A stretch of 64,000 nucleotides of DNA from the NCBI GenBank assembly GCA_025716815.1, contig JAIXMN010000012.1, positions 310,001 through 374,000 on the forward strand, in the 5' to 3' direction. This document shows, one piece after another, positions 39,114 through 50,924 of the stretch (within the stretch, counting starts at the first letter, position 1; every line of letters starts with the position of its first letter). Origin of the DNA: Dichotomocladium elegans. Lineage: Eukaryota > Mucoromycota > Mucoromycetes > Mucorales > Lichtheimiaceae. Position numbers and translations under genes: made by a program. Under the pieces are notes generated by a model. That model saw only the letters and a program-made list of their open reading frames with translations, was not told where the DNA came from and ran no database searches.

Positions 39114-39714
39114 AATGCTGTCGTTTGCAATGTGAGAATTTAACGATCTTAAAAAGTGGTAGAGAAGGAAAAAGGGAAAGTCGGATATAAGGGTTAGTTC
39201 CTACCTCCATTTTGATTACAAAAATAGCAACATCTGCCAAGCTCAACTGGAAATTCATCTCCCGGAAAAGGCTAGACGGCGTTCTGAAAGGAACTTTGGA
39301 GCACGAAGAGGTTGTGGCTATACAGTACCTCGCTCAAAGTGAAACGAATAATCGGCCACTGGCGTGATATTTTACCTTCGGATAGTTCGTTCTATCAGAT
39401 GCACAAGCCGGGGTACTAATGTCTTGGCATGAGACTATTGGTATGATTAGCACTTCACCGACATATTAACGGATAATCCAGAGAAGATAAAGTTCGCCAA
39501 GCTATCCATGCGTTGTACAATCGACAATATCGCATTGTTTTGCAAGTGTTCTTCAAGGTTGACGCCGTCCTTCCCTTCGTCTATGGGGCTTTTAATGGTT
39601 CCATATGCTAGCCTTATATAGCGATATATGGTTGAGTCAGGCTTCTGCCAAGACAAGAGGGGATCTTAGATTAGTAATAGCTATCTTCGCTAGTTTTCTC
39701 GAAACTCGGCTCAT
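39073..39714 (-). CDS. Unresolved coding stretch: possible 131-aa gene or upstream exons of the MIU protein
   Basis: A phase-consistent chain exists: exons 39706-39714, 39459-39644, 39376-39422, 39205-39283 and 39073-39147, 132 codons with TAA. It includes VNLEEHLQNNAILSIVQRM and TLVPRLVHLIERTIRRT, weakly like an N-terminal cyclin fold; this is not secure. The last exon overlaps the start of the MIU protein by 41 nt in another frame. A competing frame across the same DNA gives a paired-cysteine stretch (GRCCYFCNQNGG joined to ALCDTCSRA), which looks like a zinc finger but does not run in frame into the MIU protein. At least exon 39459-39644 looks genuinely coding. I cannot decide which model is right. 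Confidence 0.4.
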
Positions 39715-39873
39715 CGGATCATCTGCTTGGAGTGAATGGCTTTTAGCAGCTCTTTGCGGTTTTACCCGCCTCAAGTATTTGTGATCCGCATTGTGCCCTT
39801 TTTGGGGATATTCGTTTGTTGCAACAAAAAGATTTTTCAGTCTTCCTCAACCCACATACTTCAAAAACGCGCC

Positions 39874-40849
<976 letters not shown>

Positions 40850-41225
40850 CCAGGCGATATGTATATAAGAAAGGATGGCAAGCAGTGTACAGTAGGATAC
40901 ACTAGGTCAAGATCTGTTGTGGATGTCAATTTTGATATTCCGCACCTCGTGGGGTATTTTACGTGTAAATGTGCCCGTGCCTTTTTTCCCTTGGGCTCTC
41001 GGCACTTGGCGCAAAAGCATAAGTAAACTTGTTCCTTCGACTTTCTCCTGTTTAACCTTGTCCCCTTCGACTTTGATTGGTTTTATTCGACTGCTCACAC
41101 ACAAGGCAAAGCATATAGTCTCATTCCGCATATAGCATTATACCACCATTTTATATTGCCAATCGACTTCATCTCGCAATACCACCTGAACATCTCACTT
41201 CCTTAATACGCCTCGATCTTTTGTC
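40850..41225. other. Short intergenic region METTL5-HOOK
   Basis: 376 bp between two genes on the same strand, presumably holding the METTL5 terminator and the HOOK promoter. No distinct motif seen. Confidence 0.5.
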
Positions 41226-44200
41226 ATGCCTTCAAGAGCAGATGCTGAAGCTTATGTGGAATGGGTAATGAGACATGGCTGCCCCACTTGACTTCGCTGG
41301 CATCCTGACCATCGAACATCTTGCTTAGATCAACACGTTTGAGAATATTTCTCACAAATGCCGCCATATAAGTGACTTTTCTAACGGCATCATTTTATTC
41401 GAAGTGCTCGCTGATATGTAAGCAGAAATCCTTCAGTCTGAATTTCCATCATATTAAACGACGCCGTATGACACTATAGCGACCCAAAATGGTTTAAGCT
41501 TATCCGTTCAGCAGATGTCGGCGAGAATTGGGTTCTCAAAATCAATAACTTGAAGAAACTCCATAAACTTGTGACCCGATACTACGAGGAGGTTCTGGGA
41601 CGCCCCAGCGATCGCCTCCCTCAGATCAGCTTGAACGCCATATCTAAAGATTCGGATGTCACGGAGACTATTAAACTCTGCCAGCTCATCATTTGTATTG
41701 CTGTCATGTGCAACAAAAATGAAGTTTACATCGAAAAGATCCGGTCCTTGTCACATGAGCACCAGCATGCGCTCATGATAAGCATCGAAGAGGTCCGCCC
41801 CATACTTCCTAACAACAACAGAAACATAATAACATCTGACATCGACCCTAGGTGATCAAATCCATTCAAGGAACAAGCGACGCTGCTTCAATGGTCCGAG
41901 AATCCTCTGCTTCAGGCAATTCCAGAGGACTCCAGTATAACGAGTAAGGGGGAAAATTCCCTGTCTTCGCCTGTCTAAGCTGATTCGTTTGCAACAGTAG
42001 TGACCCTGTACTGCACAATCCTATGGAACTTGATCGAATTCTTGAAGAAAAGAAATATCTCGAGACGCAGCATAAGCAGCTCATTGAAAAGCATGGTCAG
42101 CTGCAGAATCGTTATGTAAGAGAGACGTTAGAAGAGAGCAACCGAGAGCAATTCCGGACTCACATGCAGCTGGCTTAGGATGAATTGCAAGGAGAAAAGG
42201 AAGATCTCCAACTCAGATTGCGGGAGATGGATAAGGCCGTCGAGCAGGCCAATGAAACAGGCCGTGCAGACTATATCATGCGCACCGAGATTGAACATCT
42301 TAAACAAGATCTGTAAGACTCTTTAAATGAAAAATACTTATAGTCTCTAGAGCTGAACTGACATGTGCGCCATTTTTCGGTTATAGCCAGAGAAGCGAGG
42401 ACCGACGCCAAGAAGTAGAAATGCTGTTGGATACACAAAACGAGACAATTGCTGATTTGACTCGCAAAGTAAATGTTGCTATCGATCGATATACCAGAGA
42501 ATCCTCCGACTTATGCCAATTATTGTAGAGCGAAGACTTGGCTAAGCGAGCGGAGGCAGCCACGCGACTGAAAGATCAGCTAGACGAGTATCGCCACACA
42601 GCCGAGCACCTTCAACGCGCACGAAACGCGATTGAGAATTTAAAGAAGAAACTCGAGGAAGCATCATACATACGTCAAGAAAAGAAGGTACCTACAGAAT
42701 ACTTTTATAATGCGGATGGACTTATCGAAGGATCACAGGCTTTAGAAGAAGAGAACAGACGACTGATTTCAGAGAGCATGCGTATTGAAGAAGAGTACAA
42801 AAGCGCTTTGGCTTTCAAGACGCTGATGGATTCGTACAAAGAGCAAGTGGCATCCTTGGAAGACAAGAACCAGAATTTATTGCGAGAGAAGAATAAGATG
42901 GAATATCAACTCACACAGATGACAAAAAAGCTTGAAATCCTCGAAGCTGACCATGCCAGAGACCTTGATCGGATCCAGGTGCTCGAAGAAAATCTCCAGG
43001 AAGTCCAATTAGGCGGCACTCTCGAACAGGCTCTTGTCAATAAAGCAAGTGCTGTAGGGGAAGGCGAAGACATGGATTTGGACGGAATGGAATTTGAGGA
43101 GTCTTTGGAGGAATCACTCAAGGAATCAAATATCACGGAGCTGTAAGCAATGGCACTCAAGTGGATCACAAACTTCTTTTCTAATATCTGCGTCCTAGGA
43201 AATTATCAAAGCATCGTCTTGAGCGCCGTGTCAAAACGCTCCAGGAGGAAACTGCAGGTCCTGGATCAAATCAGCGAGCGGTTGTTCTCCAGCATTTGCT
43301 GGAGGATGCAAATCGACGAAAGAACGAGAACGAGAAGGTAAAAGGGCGAACATATTGCTGATTAAAAATTAACACTGGTAACTGATTTGCGTGTGTTTAG
43401 AAATATCTCGAAGTGTCGCGCGAGCGTGATATTCTTCAGAGCGAAATGTCCCGCATTCGCGAAAACATACCCGATTCACTGCTAGACAAGTCTGATCATA
43501 CCATGTCACTCCGCCTTCATATTATTGAGCTAGAAAAAGAGGCCAAAGAGCTGCGCGAGGAAAAAGAGAAGCTGGAGAAAAAAATTGCAGACGGTAACTT
43601 CTCTTTGGGAGACGATGCGGACGAGTTCCGACTGCGATACCGACAGCTCGAAGACCGGTCGAAGCATCTCGAAGAGCAGTCAAAGCAATATCTTCAGGAT
43701 ATCAATCGACTACTACGTGAGAAGGATAAACTTATGGGCGGCAACATCGAGCAAAAGGACCTTTTGCTTGAAAAAGAGCGCCAGAACAGGTAAGGCCGTA
43801 GATGAGCATGGTCTCCGTCTCTCTCACTAATGGAAATGGACGCTAGTGAAATGAAGGCCACACTTGCAGCATTCGAGGCGAAGGATGATGAGCCGCTGAA
43901 GCAACAGAATGCCATTCTTCAGCAACAAGTTGTTGGATTACGTGAAGAGACCCACAACTTGCAAGTCCGGATCAAGAAAATGCAAGGAGTACGGTTCTGG
44001 ATGACAGGCTTGGTTGTTGACCGGATACTGACGATGTGATTGTAGTTTATCAAGCAGCAAGACCAGATGCTCAAGAATCAACAAAACGGCATGTCAGACA
44101 ATAATTATGACGAGGCTGTGGCATCGTTAAAGGCAGAACTCAACCTGAGCAAGGAGGAGAATGATCGACTCAACGTAAGTCGAAGGATCAGTCATTGTCG

Positions 44201-44410
44201 TCAACTGGGAAATCTCATTGGTTCCCATTTTAGAAACAAATCCGCGAGATGCGACTTCACCAGCGGCGTGAACAACAGCTCATGACATCGGCTTGGTTCG
44301 ATCTGGCACGGCGTACCCATAAGGAGTTAGTCACCTCAAGGCCATTTGTTCCTACATCCTGGCTTGGACAGCAACGCCGCACCATGGACAACCAACTTAA
44401 GCGACGCTAA
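41226..44410 (+). CDS. HOOK family dynein/kinesin cargo adaptor (801 aa)
   Basis: Exons are 41226-41264, 41329-41417, 41480-41792, 41852-41943, 41998-42115, 42179-42312, 42387-42468, 42529-42687, 42739-43142, 43199-43337, 43401-43789, 43847-43988, 44046-44174 and 44234-44410, 802 codons with TAA. HOOK proteins link early endosomes to dynein-dynactin in hyphae. Seen: the N-terminal Hook (CH-like) domain to about residue 150 (YVEWINTFENISHKC, NGIILFEVLADIDP, DVGENWVLKINNLKKL), then long coiled coils, and a C-terminal cargo-binding end (SAWFD-like SAWF replaced by TSAWFDLARRTHKE, then SWLGQQRR). Length is near human HOOK1 (728). The 51-nt intron at 42688-42738 is a multiple of three with no stop; removing it aligns the coiled coil with animal HOOK without a gap, so I treat it as spliced. 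Confidence 0.95.
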
Positions 44411-45799
44411 ATGATTTACCGCCCTACATGCACAGACGCTTATGCTTTTCCTTCTTTTCCTCCTCCTTCTCTTCGCTGCTAATGCCATGAACATCGCAAT
44501 ATATTTATCTAATGTGGTAGGCGCACCGGAACGTACGGTACGATAATCCTTTTCCTGCACTATATTCAAGATTACTTTGGCGTTCAAGGCACATCAATTC
44601 GAATGTTAGAAATGGTGATTACCACTTTGTCCTGTATATGATTAACTCGGAATAAACAATCAAATGGAATGCGTCAAAATAACGCCGCGCGAAGTGCAGA
44701 GCACAAGAGCGGATAGGAAGGTCGTGTCAATAGGTAAAAAGGCATCCTCCTTTAACTTAACTGCCCGACTCGTTATTAACGCCAGGTCAATGATATGTCA
44801 CAAGCCCAATGAATGTATATATATAGATGCGCCATTGATTATCCATCGCGTCCATTGCAGCCTCCAGGACGCTAGGATAGGGCCCAGCTGCGTTCGCTGT
44901 TTATACTTTGCTGGAGCTTCATTTCGCATAGCATGAATGCCTCATTGAGCAGCTTTTCCATACATTGCTCTAGGACAATGGATGAAGATTCATTAACGAA
45001 ATATAAGATAGCGCTCATCTGCTCTTCACTGAGAGAATACGTGAACTACTTCCGTTGGTTCCACGTTCCTTGATAATGACGTCAGGGACGTTCTCGTACG
45101 GGATTTAAAGCCTATCAACTCAAGGAACCTGATCTCGTGTTATCAATGTACAGTGGCCGCCCGTTTGAGTGATACTCTCTCGGTTCCAGGAAGTCGCATC
45201 ACTATAGCGTATTATCACTATAACGGGCGGCCAGTGTAGCATGGGCTCTGGAACCTGCTTCCTTCGTCAGAATGCCTGTATCGTTCTGAGTGCACGGGAG
45301 GGGCGGGGAGGTCTCACGTATGCATAGCATCAACCACACATTCTGTGTAGGAGCAGACAATGGAAGGTATATCTTTCTCATCGGCGGCATTGTCTGCATG
45401 TTCATGACAGTCGCGGTCAACAACAGCCTGATCCTGCCCGTCTTGATTTAAAGAAAGAGATCGCTTATTCAGACTGTAGAACATATAGAGAAGGCAACGT
45501 TCTTCCTGCAATATCGTTTCATCATCTTGCGCAAAAGAATTCTCAATATAGCGACTTTGGTTTAGGAAAAATCGTGTATATCAGGTCAGTAACCTTTCAA
45601 AAAAAAAAAGAAAAAGACAACATGATGGTAATGCCGGGAGATGAATAGATATATAGGAGCAGACAAAAAAAGAGAGAGATAAAGAAGGCTTGGATTGTAA
45701 AAAAGGTTTAGGTATGATTATACAGCATATAAAAACTATCTATACGGGACAATAAGAATAAAAAAAAAAAGAGGAGGAAAAAGAATAAAGGAGATTTGA
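44411..45799. other. Intergenic, convergent genes, contains a MITE
   Basis: Region between the stop codons of HOOK and the Zn2Cys6 gene. Besides the inverted-repeat element at 45149-45238 and A runs near 45599-45608 and 45760-45770, nothing is recognisable. Confidence 0.55.
45149..45238. mobile_element. 90-bp MITE with TA target-site duplication
   Basis: The left end CAGTGGCCGCCCGTT and the right end AACGGGCGGCCAGTG are inverted copies with a single mismatch, and both are flanked by TA. The interior contains ATCACTATAGCG and ATCACTATAACGGG motifs. TA duplication and CAGTGG termini are typical of Tc1/mariner-pogo elements. It is too short to encode a transposase, hence non-autonomous. Better preserved than its relative at 27811. 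Confidence 0.8.
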
Positions 45800-46538
45800 T
45801 CAGCGCTTTCGCTTTCCAACCGGCTGGAATGCACTAATATCGTCTGCAGCGTCCGTTGACGTCCTGCCAGCAGGAGTAGGACGATACACGTGAAAGGGCG
45901 ACATTTCAGACTCAAGATGATGGATGGAAGGCAGCCGATATTCAGAACTATTTTGGGGTAGCGGAGGAGGAGCAGCAGGAGGAGGAGCAGGAGGAAGAGG
46001 GCCTCCCCGATGGTGGTGGTACGAAAGTTGGTGAGCCGGCATGTGCGGCGGTGGTGGAGGCGACACCGACGGCTGCCGGTGGGATGACGATGTCGATGAC
46101 AACGACGCTTGTGGCACTGGGGGAAGCGGCGGTGACCGCGGCGACAAGGACGACGACGTCGAATGCGATGCATTGCTATAGTGCTGGTTGTTGCTAGAAC
46201 TGCTATTGTTGCCATTCAAAAACTGAATTATGGCCATCTGGTCATGGGGATGGTGAGCATCCGTCGTAGACATGGACTGGAGAATCACGCGGAGCATATC
46301 CTCGATTGTCTTGAGCCTTTCTTCAATGGCTTCGAGCTGCGCCCGACCCCGTCGGTCATCGACAGCTTGCGATTGAGCCGTCGCTGCGGAGGGGTAGACG
46401 CAAGGTACGTGGGACTTTTCACAACTACGACAAGGCTGCTCACCGTTGCACTTGGTTTTTTTGCGGCGGCATTCGCTGCATGCACTCACAATCTTGGCGC
46501 GTTTTTTCCGTGGTTGCTCAGCAGAGGGGTTCTGCTGT

Positions 46539-46569
<31 letters not shown>

Positions 46570-46582
46570 CATCGCCCGACAT
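45800..46582 (-). CDS. Zn2Cys6 binuclear-cluster transcription factor, short form (260 aa)
   Basis: A single exon from ATG 46582 to the stop at 45800. Zn2Cys6 proteins bind CGG-containing DNA in the nucleus and are essentially fungal. Seen: a poly-Gln run at residues 6-17; basic RKKRAK; six zinc cysteines at 35, 38, 45, 51, 54 and 61 with spacing C-x2-C-x6-C-x5-C-x2-C-x6-C; a short coiled-coil dimerisation helix near 80-105 (RAQLEAIEERLKTIEDML); then Ser-, Pro- and His-rich low complexity to a basic KRKR end. The fungal_trans middle homology region usual in this class is absent, so this is a compact member. The target genes are unknown. The 1-kb upstream region holds a GAATTC-centred palindrome. 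Confidence 0.93.
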
Positions 46583-47642
46583 TATTAACGAAGGAGAGTA
46601 TATAAAAAAGAGTGAAACTGGCAGAAAGGAAAGGATAGGTCGCGTACGGGTCGACGAACAACGGGCTTTTTACTAATGTCTATATGGACGAGGAAAGGAA
46701 GACGGCGTCACTAAAAGGGGGAAAATAGAGTGGAAAAGAAAAAAGAGGAGAACGAAAAAAAATATATAGGACGAAGTGAAAGGGGAGGGGGAGGAATGCG
46801 AGAGAGGAGTAAGGCGGGCGGGGCGGATTGGTAGACAGATGAGCGAGGCGACAGGCTCATTTAAGGAATGGACCGAATGAACTTGGTTGTACACGACGGA
46901 TGCACAAGCCACAGTCATTGCACAAACCCATTTTGTTTTCCATTGTCATTACCTTGTCCGCGTGTGCATATGTGGCGTCTCCCCCATTCGCTCTCCCCCA
47001 AAACAAACCTCCCTTGTTTACGCCCGTCCAAGATCTCCGGTATGGTTTTCCCATGCGTGAAGGGAGCCATTTCTTTAAGGAAACGGTCTGTGGCCTTCAT
47101 GTGCTGAACCGTGGGTAGGACACGGAAAGGTCCGATGATTCAAAATGAAATCGCGTGCCGTAACTTGGGGTGAAGCGCTTTCCAACATACAGACACCGTA
47201 ACCCCACCGATACCTTGAGTATGAGGAGAGACCCACACGTCCCCTCCCTCATTTTTTTTTAGCCAAGAAACCGCTGTGCATTGATGGGTCACAATGGGGT
47301 TAAAATCGGAACTGTACCGTTTCCCGTTTTACCAGCGTTATGGTGCGGGAATTCGCCGGCCCGAATTCCCATCCTCGCAACAAAGGGGAGACGCGTCTGG
47401 GAGTGAAATGACCGCAGAATGCAGTGTCTCCCCTTTCACCATAGCAGCGCATATATATAGTAACCGCCCAACCAAATGGAACCACAAAGTAATGTTCACG
47501 TCTCCCCCCCCACTGTAATCTTGTATGGTCTTTCTCTTCTGCCTTGAGCATCGGTGTTAATGTCTGTCTTGTCTGATTAGAGCTATGCCTCTTCCAACGT
47601 CTCTGGGATGATCAAGATTTAAGTGGTGACGGTGTGTTCCAG
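46583..47642. promoter_or_regulatory. Divergent intergenic region of the Zn2Cys6 and RAD52-like genes
   Basis: AG- and G-rich near 46730-46830, with a palindrome at 47347-47370. The missing 5' exons of the RAD52-like gene should lie here, but I could not identify them. Confidence 0.4.
47347..47370. repeat. 24-bp palindrome, possible Zn2Cys6 operator
   Basis: GGGAATTCG, a 6-bp centre, then CGAATTCCC: perfect 9-bp arms. A CGG triplet overlaps its left edge, and CCGG/CCCG lie in the centre. It lies about 765 bp upstream of the Zn2Cys6 gene, on the side of the RAD52-like gene. Operator function is inference. Confidence 0.4.
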
Positions 47643-48508
47643 GTCAAATCAATAATTATCGACCATGTAGGCGCAACAGCTCATTAGAAAGGTTGACTGC
47701 TTTGATGACACAGAAGGAACTAGATCGAAGAACGGCTGCAAGGAGACGGCAATATAGGGGTTTCGGCGATAGTCCGCGTTACGCTGCAGAGTGACGTATA
47801 TCGAGAGGTAAGTTATGAAAGAAAAAGCTGGTGCGGTGAAAAGTGCGTTGATTGAACCCCATCTGTGCAACGTTTTAGGATTGTGGATACGGCACATCTG
47901 GGTTTGTTGCCAAGGACAAGATCTCTGCTTACCGAAAGGTAAGGACGGCCGCAGTATCTGTTTATACACCGAGAGACGCAATGGGAACAATGCAATTAGG
48001 CTGCCTGCGATGCAATCAAAGATAGTATTCGCCGCATTCTTCAAACATTTGGACCGATGGGTGTTTTGTATCAGCATGAACCCGTGACCTTGGGGGTAAG
48101 TTATACGCCCCGTCACTCTCAAGTTCAGACGATCTCATGTTGTATCCCTAGAAATGTCCCGAGCCTTTGTTTCCAGCTCACCAATCCCGATTAGTAGAAT
48201 CCCCGCTTAACAGCAACGGTGCTGCTCATGACTACGATGATACCCATATATTGGACAATGAAGACGGTCACGCCAACGGCACAGCAAAAGAATTGTTTGA
48301 AGCATTTGATACTCCGAATATCGCACCAGGCGAAGAAGAAATGGGCGGCACCATGCTTGCGGTCAATGATCTCAAACACGCGACCGACATAGGCTCTTGC
48401 GAGAGCGGCAGTTGTATTCAAACCCTAGATATGTTTGTTGACGGGGAGGTATCGATGGCCGATGCATTGGAGCTGTTTTCAGATGATGAAGTCAAGGAAG
48501 CTCTTTAA
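47643..48508 (+). CDS. RAD52/Rad59-like recombination mediator, 5' end not found
   Basis: Exons supported are 47643-47666, 47724-47807, 47879-47938, 48000-48095 and 48152-48508, all in phase 0, coding for 206 residues to TAA. RAD52 proteins anneal single strands and load Rad51. Seen: VKSIIIDHIEERLQGDG, GVSAIVRVTLQSDVYRE, DCGYGTSGFVAKDK and AACDAIKDSIRRILQTFG. These line up in order with the RAD52 core (VKS..VD, IVRVTL.DG..HEDIGYG, KKEGTTDALKRALR.FG). The C-terminal 110 residues are acidic and have no Rad51-binding motif I can see. The upstream FGxNGW segment normally preceding VKS is not apparent; an open frame near 47583-47642 (LFQRLWDDQ) could be a diverged version. It may be a short Rad59-like paralogue or a gene with a missed first exon. 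Tail-to-tail with the BTB gene, 37 bp apart. Confidence 0.68.
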
Positions 48509-48545
48509 TGAAAGCACTTTTTTTTTGCATAAAATACGCTTATGC

Positions 48546-50924
48546 TTATTGTTCTCGCAACCCCTGAACTTTCAGTACAGCGACTACATCCAGCACCAAA
48601 TCATGCTTGCAGTCGGTGTCTATTTTAACCTTCGATTGATAGCCCTTCCACGCGTTGCCGTCGTCGTCTGTTTCGACACACTCTGAAACTGGTATCAGAG
48701 CTCGATCCTCTGCATCCACTTGTCTGTCTTCAGTAAGACGCTGGAACCGGTTTAGACAATATACAGAGTATTTGACTTTAGCTTTCCTTGAAATCGATGG
48801 ATCATTCGTAATTGGCTGGCGCGTAGTTTGCGATGTTGGCAGATAGTCAGGCTGCGGCGTAGGCGGAGAGGTAGCGCTTTTGGGTGTGGTTGCCTTTGAG
48901 ATTTCTTTTGCCTGCGCGTTGCTACTTGTCTCTGATATAGGATGCCTAGGTAACGTGGGTATCTTGCTTTTCGTATTGTGTGTAGCGTTTCGATTTATAG
49001 CGGGAATGATTCTCTCTAATTCAAATTGGCATACGAGCATATCCTCGCGATCAATGTCATCATCATCTAGCTGCAGCACAGCTCCGGGGATTGCTTTGGC
49101 CTCGATTTGAATACGGTATGTACTGCCAAGGACAGATTTGGGTTTGGAGTAGATTGTTTTGGTCCATATCGCGTCAGTTAGTGATTTCGGGTTCGGTGGG
49201 GACAACTGTTGCTGCCGTTCTTTAGAGGACTCAATATTGGTTTCCTTTCGACATCCATCATATTCATCGATGTCACCGTCGTCATCTTCGCTGCAGGATG
49301 AAGTATGAGATACTGAGCAGCAACTGAAAGCTTCATCTTTCATCAGCAATTCAAGTTCCTCCTCTTCGTCCATAGTGGGTTCTTTCAATCGGTTGCCTTC
49401 GTCTTCATCCTCATCAGATTCCGAGATCGATTGCTGAACACCCGTCAATTCGTCTATCACTTGTGATGGGAATATCGCTTCTTCCCTAGACCACCCGTTC
49501 TCGAGACACGGTCGCGGTACCCTAATTGAAGTGCAGAACCGATATTTTGGGCTTCCCAGCAAAATTTTTCGCCGTTGCTCTTTCTCATCCGAATCGTCCA
49601 CGTCAAAGTAATCATTCAAAGCTGCACGTTGTTCAGCCAGTTCATAAGGTTCATCCTCAGCTTGGGACGCAGGATGGGATTCTGGGAAAAATAGACGCCG
49701 CAATGCCACGCGTTGCCAAAGAGCTCGGAAGACTATACTCTCGTCAACGATGCCATCATGTCGCACCGTCGTCAACTGGTCGAATGTCATGTTGCTATAA
49801 TTGACTGTATTGCGTAACAAGTAAGACAGCACTGTGGCCTTATCAATTACGCCTCCCGATGCGTCATCAGCTATCAGTGTCTGGAATGGAACATTCGCGG
49901 AAAAACTTATCCGAGCATGTGCGGTTTGTACAGCTCCTGCTCCAGAAGAAGATAATTCCTCGGATGGAATCCGTTTTCTTTTCCGTGATCGCACTACTGA
50001 TGCTGTGATGGGACTTCGCGATGGTCTCACAAAGCCCGAAAGTCGCTTGTGGTCCTGATCAACCGGCCCTTGTATTGTCCAGGTGATATTGCCTACCGAA
50101 CGCATGAATTCGGCCAGGACATCGCGTAAAAGCGAGTACCGCTGGAACTCACTCCCCACAAATAGCATGTCCGCATTAAGCACATCTGCCATATAGTCAG
50201 CTGGAAGATCGGCCAATGCGTCCGGATAGTCAGGTCCATGTCGAAGTAGCAATCGAAGGGAGGCATCGCGAAGTTGGAGATAAGCTGGATGGCTTCTTGG
50301 GAACTGACATATGTGTTCAAGATCTCGCATGATAGTGTACATTGAAAGCTGTTCTGTCGTGTACTTTTCAACGCAGACATCCGCAAGATCATCGAGACGG
50401 AAGAGTATTGCCACTGCCAAGAGTCGTAGCGTGTCGTCATCGTCAATGGCGTCCATAAAGTCACTTTTATCACTGCAATACATCCATTGTAAAGCAAGTC
50501 GAATATGCGATGCTAGTATGTGGTTGAAGAGTGTTTGATGATGACGTGACCCCGCTGATGAACCTTCCGTGTGAATTGCAGGCATGGACCGCTGCCACTT
50601 GCGTCTGATAATATGTTGGAAGGGAGCGAGAACGAACTTGTGATGCAACAAAGCATCGAGTAGATTGATATGTAATGTAGTGATTGGCCGTGTGCCTCTC
50701 GGCTCACCCTTGTTACTGGGTTCAATGTCAAGTAGATCCAAGTTGTCTAGCAGCTGTTTGAAAAACGGAGCTTGCGACACTATCGCTTGATGAACGTCGA
50801 ACCGCATCTGAATGGGAAACGACGGATGGAGGAATAAGAGTGATAAATCAGAGAAGAGTGACTTATCAAACATGTTATCCAGCAAATGCCGCTCAACGTG
50901 GTTGCGATTCTTCTTCCTCGACAT
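48546..50924 (-). CDS. BTB/POZ domain protein with acidic disordered middle (792 aa)
   Basis: A single-exon frame. I start at MSRKKNRNH (50924); the same frame is open back to an ATG at 51134, which would add 70 poorly ordered residues. BTB proteins dimerise and often act as Cullin-3 adaptors. Seen: a BTB-like fold from about residue 20 (LFSDLSLLFLHP, then HQAIVSQAPFFKQLLDN); a long insert; the second BTB half at IRLALQWMYCSD; and helical segments resembling a BACK domain (RLLAVAILFRLDDLADVC, then repeated helices to about 320). A KRKR-type basic stretch, several acidic Ser/Asp/Glu runs and a C-terminal region with TYRIQIEAKAIPG follow. Intron-free, unlike nearly all its neighbours. Cullin-3 partnering is inference. 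Confidence 0.82.
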   Translation of the reverse strand: MSRKKNRNHVERHLLDNMFDKSLFSDLSLLFLHPSFPIQMRFDVHQAIVSQAPFFKQLLDNLDLLDIEPSNKGEPRGTRPITTLHINLLDALLHHKFVLAPFQHIIRRKWQRSMPAIHTEGSSAGSRHHQTLFNHILASHIRLALQWMYCSDKSDFMDAIDDDDTLRLLAVAILFRLDDLADVCVEKYTTEQLSMYTIMRDLEHICQFPRSHPAYLQLRDASLRLLLRHGPDYPDALADLPADYMADVLNADMLFVGSEFQRYSLLRDVLAEFMRSVGNITWTIQGPVDQDHKRLSGFVRPSRSPITASVVRSRKRKRIPSEELSSSGAGAVQTAHARISFSANVPFQTLIADDASGGVIDKATVLSYLLRNTVNYSNMTFDQLTTVRHDGIVDESIVFRALWQRVALRRLFFPESHPASQAEDEPYELAEQRAALNDYFDVDDSDEKEQRRKILLGSPKYRFCTSIRVPRPCLENGWSREEAIFPSQVIDELTGVQQSISESDEDEDEGNRLKEPTMDEEEELELLMKDEAFSCCSVSHTSSCSEDDDGDIDEYDGCRKETNIESSKERQQQLSPPNPKSLTDAIWTKTIYSKPKSVLGSTYRIQIEAKAIPGAVLQLDDDDIDREDMLVCQFELERIIPAINRNATHNTKSKIPTLPRHPISETSSNAQAKEISKATTPKSATSPPTPQPDYLPTSQTTRQPITNDPSISRKAKVKYSVYCLNRFQRLTEDRQVDAEDRALIPVSECVETDDDGNAWKGYQSKVKIDTDCKHDLVLDVVAVLKVQGLREQ

